Assembly: GCA_020636005.1 (NCBI GenBank)
Contig: JACJYR010000001.1
Location: 568,001-632,000, forward strand
Reading direction: 5' to 3'
From: Lewinellaceae bacterium
GTDB lineage: Bacteria; Bacteroidota; Bacteroidia; Chitinophagales; Saprospiraceae
Length of the DNA: 64,000 nt
Shown here: positions 61,308 through 64,000 of the stretch, piece by piece
Numbering within the stretch: the stretch's first letter is position 1
Layout: each line of letters starts with the position of its first letter
Notes under the pieces: model-generated
Database searches by the model: none
What the model saw: only the letters and a program-made list of their open reading frames with translations
What the model was told of the DNA's origin: nothing
Made by a program: the position numbers and the translations under genes

Positions 61308-64000
61308 ATGAAAAATTTTATCCACCTACTAATACCCACGTTCATGAGCAAATCCCTGGTTTTCAGCCTGTTACTATTATTTTTTACAAACATGGGCAAT
61401 TCGCTCTTCGCCCAGTGCAACCCAGACATCACCGCCCCGACCCCCATTTGTTTTATCCCCTTGGATATTGCGCTGGCTTCCGGCCAGCCGCAAACGATAC
61501 TGGCCAGTGCCTTGGATGGAGGCAGCACGGACAATTGTTCCCAGCCAGCACAGCTCGAATTCCGCATGGAAGACGGCACTACTTCTGCTTCCCCGCCACT
61601 TACGACCTCAGTCACTTACGATGAGTCCGATATTGGTACACACACTGTGACACTCTGGGTAATTGACGAAGCAGGGAATGCAGATTTCTGCACGACGACA
61701 CTTCATATCCTTGATGACTGTGGCGGCGGCTCTTCGGCCAACATGACCTGCAATGATTCGATCATCGTGCAAATCGTCGGCGGTCAAACAGCCAATATCT
61801 ACCCTGGCGCCATCCTCGAAGGTGGGCCTTATTGCGAACTGAACTACACGATGGGAATTGAGCCATCTTTTATACAAGTTCCCTTGCTTTCGCTGGATGA
61901 AACAGATGCCGGCCCACATACGGTGGTGGTCTCCGACAACACGGCCAACCCGCCCTGCTGGGCCACACTGATCGTGCTGGTCAATTGCACACAAGACACG
62001 ACCGCCCCAATAGCCATTTGCGAAGCGAACACAACCCTGGTCTCGCTCGGCGTAAACCAGCAGGCAACGCTGACGGCCATGCAGGTGGACGACGGCAGCT
62101 ACGACAATTGCTCGGCGGTTGACTTTTTCCTGGAGTTGGCACCAGCTTCTGCCAACCCACCCACTACAACCAGCCTTGATTTTGGCATCAACGACCTCGG
62201 CACGCACGACGTCGTGCTGTGGGCGGTGGATCAATCGGGCAATGCCAGCCATTGCACGGCAACCATTGATGTGGACGATTGCATTGGAAATACGACGCTG
62301 GTGTGCAACGCCCATGTCACCGTTGAACTGACCTCCTCCCAGCCAGTTGATTTTTACCCGGCGGATATATTGGAAGGTGGGCCGTATTGCTACGATCAAA
62401 TGTCGATGCGGTTTTTGCCGGCATTGTTGCCGCTCCAGCCCTACCTTACATTTAGCCCTGGGGATATCGGCACCTATACGGTGCAGGTGGTACACGACCC
62501 CAGCGACAATAGCTGTTGGGGCACGGTGGAAGTGATTGGGAATTGTGAAACCGAAACGGTGCCGCCCGTGGCCGTTTGCGATGCAGCACTAACCATCCAG
62601 CTAAGCGTTGACGGGCCTGACCTGACCTACTTGCAAGCAATAGACTTAAACGAGGGCAGTTGGGACAACTGCACGGCTGCGCAGGATTTGCAGTTTGCTA
62701 TTGAAACAGGGCCACCTTCCCCCTCTATGCCCAGCGAGGCTCAATTGGCCTTCACCGCTGTTGGCACCTATCCGAATGTAGTGATGTGGGTAGCCGATAT
62801 TGCCGGCAATTCGAATTTTTGCGCTGTTGATATAACGGTCATCCCGCCCAAATGCAACCCTGACCAAACACCTCCCGCCTGCATGGCCCCAGCCGATACC
62901 ACCATTCATTCTGACGATTTGGCCATCCTGAACATTGATCCTCAAAACACGCAGCAACTGGATCAATACTTCGGCATGGCCAGTGCTTACGACTTTTGTG
63001 GCTTGGGCGGGATAGCGCAGGCTGCCGCAGTGCAAAACAACGCTTGTGGTGCTGTCCAACTCATTACCCGCACTTTTAATGCCTTCGACAATGCAGGAAA
63101 TTCTTCTACATGCGAACAACTGATTTCGGTGGAAACAGACTATTCCATCAACATTCCAAAAGACTTTTTGCCCGGCGACCAAATTGAAGAGTTGCTGGAC
63201 GTAGTACCCGGCAATGGCACCCAGCTTGGTGTCACCTTTGAAGACGTGGTGTACGATTTCAACTGTGATTCCCTCCCCGACCTCATCGAACGAACCTGGT
63301 CGGTGGTGAACTGGTGCGATCCGGCCAGCGGGTTGCCGCCTGTTACATTGCCCCGCCTCGACCGCAACAACGACACCAACGTGGGCGATGCCTATGTGGC
63401 CTGGAGCACAGCCGACTCCGTTTATTTGTTGGAGAACGGCCTGCCTATCGCCCCGCTGACCAAATACGGCACCATCTATAAATACCTGCAAATACTCCGC
63501 TACAACTACGACGACACGCTGCAGCTCGCCGTGGCCGGGCAGGTTTTTATTGACACCTTGGTGAACTGCACCCTCGACAACGACGAGCCGAGGCTGCCCG
63601 GCTGGAAGGTGAAGGCCGTTGGCCAAACGACCGGCAGGGTTTACACGGCCACCACCAACCAATTTGGCCTGTATGAAATCAACGGCATCTGCCCTTCCGA
63701 CACCGAACTGGAAGTAAGCCTCGATGTGCCGATGAACTACGGCCAAAGCTGCCCAACCACCTGGACGGTAAACGTGCCGCCCGGCATGCCCGCCGTGCAG
63801 AATATCCCCGTACAATTGAACAACGAGTGCCCCTTGATGACGGTAGATTTGGCCGCTCCATTCCTGCGCCGCTGTTTCACGAATACCTACCTGGTGGACT
63901 ATTGCAACTACAGCGCCCAGTTCATCCAGAATGCCTGGGTAGAAGTTTCCCTGGACACTTTCATGGAATTCCTCTACAGCGCCGTACCAGGCATTGCCTT
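61308..64000 (+). CDS. Large surface protein, 3' end cut by window
   Basis: The frame from the ATG at 61308 (MKNFIHLLIPTFMSKSLVFS) is open for 897 codons to the window edge. A signal peptide ends near NSLFAQCN. Several cysteine-containing HYR/Ig-like modules follow, each with a VTLWVIDEAGN- or VVLWAVDQSGN-like strand. Near residue 747 comes an SdrD-B-like module (NCTLDNDEPRLPGWKVKAVG) and near 856 a segment (NTYLVDYCNYSAQ) typical of giant Saprospirales adhesins. A C-terminal T9SS domain is expected beyond the window. It is probably a very long cell-surface adhesin. Confidence 0.85.
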   Translation, partial: MKNFIHLLIPTFMSKSLVFSLLLLFFTNMGNSLFAQCNPDITAPTPICFIPLDIALASGQPQTILASALDGGSTDNCSQPAQLEFRMEDGTTSASPPLTTSVTYDESDIGTHTVTLWVIDEAGNADFCTTTLHILDDCGGGSSANMTCNDSIIVQIVGGQTANIYPGAILEGGPYCELNYTMGIEPSFIQVPLLSLDETDAGPHTVVVSDNTANPPCWATLIVLVNCTQDTTAPIAICEANTTLVSLGVNQQATLTAMQVDDGSYDNCSAVDFFLELAPASANPPTTTSLDFGINDLGTHDVVLWAVDQSGNASHCTATIDVDDCIGNTTLVCNAHVTVELTSSQPVDFYPADILEGGPYCYDQMSMRFLPALLPLQPYLTFSPGDIGTYTVQVVHDPSDNSCWGTVEVIGNCETETVPPVAVCDAALTIQLSVDGPDLTYLQAIDLNEGSWDNCTAAQDLQFAIETGPPSPSMPSEAQLAFTAVGTYPNVVMWVADIAGNSNFCAVDITVIPPKCNPDQTPPACMAPADTTIHSDDLAILNIDPQNTQQLDQYFGMASAYDFCGLGGIAQAAAVQNNACGAVQLITRTFNAFDNAGNSSTCEQLISVETDYSINIPKDFLPGDQIEELLDVVPGNGTQLGVTFEDVVYDFNCDSLPDLIERTWSVVNWCDPASGLPPVTLPRLDRNNDTNVGDAYVAWSTADSVYLLENGLPIAPLTKYGTIYKYLQILRYNYDDTLQLAVAGQVFIDTLVNCTLDNDEPRLPGWKVKAVGQTTGRVYTATTNQFGLYEINGICPSDTELEVSLDVPMNYGQSCPTTWTVNVPPGMPAVQNIPVQLNNECPLMTVDLAAPFLRRCFTNTYLVDYCNYSAQFIQNAWVEVSLDTFMEFLYSAVPGIA

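Noticed and set aside
62646..63815. A 389-codon minus-strand frame near the window end
   Set aside because: The plus-strand frame from 61308 is open to the edge and encodes recognisable surface modules with a signal peptide. The minus frame is its shadow.

Overview
The window reads as a chromosomal segment of a Bacteroidota bacterium, most likely of the Saprospirales group (Lewinella / Haliscomenobacter / Phaeodactylibacter-like). The evidence is six proteins with type IX secretion (T9SS) C-terminal sorting domains, plus one cut protein of the same style. There are also LytS/LytTR two-component pairs, a TonB-dependent receptor with a carboxypeptidase-like plug extension, PadR plus a prefix-domain FtsX permease, and AraC regulators, one with an N-terminal membrane domain. 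Genus cannot be fixed from this sequence. No rRNA, tRNA or CRISPR array was recognised.

Layout. 1-9.4 kb: the end of a T9SS cargo gene, an S9 peptidase, alaS, an M23 peptidase, and a decayed LytTR system (propeller fragment plus a response regulator split by an in-frame TAA). 9.6-13.2 kb: an atypical photolyase/cryptochrome, a frameshifted membrane protein and an AbiE-type toxin/antitoxin pair. 13.3-19.4 kb: a TonB receptor and a LytS/LytR pair separated by a complete IS4-family element with 56-bp inverted ends and an 11-bp target duplication. 19.4-31.4 kb: small housekeeping and regulatory genes (an SDR/TetR pair with four operator-like palindromes, PadR/permease, a second SDR, two divergent AraC genes, an ATPase-nuclease, AlkA-like glycosylase, Crp/Fnr, two NTF2-like proteins). 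31.6-49.6 kb: secreted and surface proteins (DUF4397, LVIVD/DUF4114 lipoprotein, erythromycin-esterase-like, two T9SS proteins) with structured intergenic repeats. 49.9-54.4 kb: a propeller sensor kinase and its LytTR regulator, with an antisense nucleotidyltransferase-like gene pair between them. 54.6-64 kb: DinB, an FG-GAP/ASPIC T9SS protein, a Uma2 nuclease, a membrane AraC regulator, a seven-bladed T9SS propeller and the start of a very large surface protein that runs off the end.

The least explained material is between genes. A palindromic element near 1.4 kb recurs near 34.3-34.8 kb, split at its centre by about 425 bp of highly structured non-coding DNA. A multi-hairpin array lies at 46.05-46.20 kb. 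A hairpin plus CTTCGATCC motif lies upstream of two secreted-protein genes. Long inverted repeats sit next to two LytTR loci. The most plausible candidate for an undescribed gene system is the overlapping nucleotidyltransferase/partner pair at 52.8-53.7 kb. All family calls come from reading motifs, with no database search.
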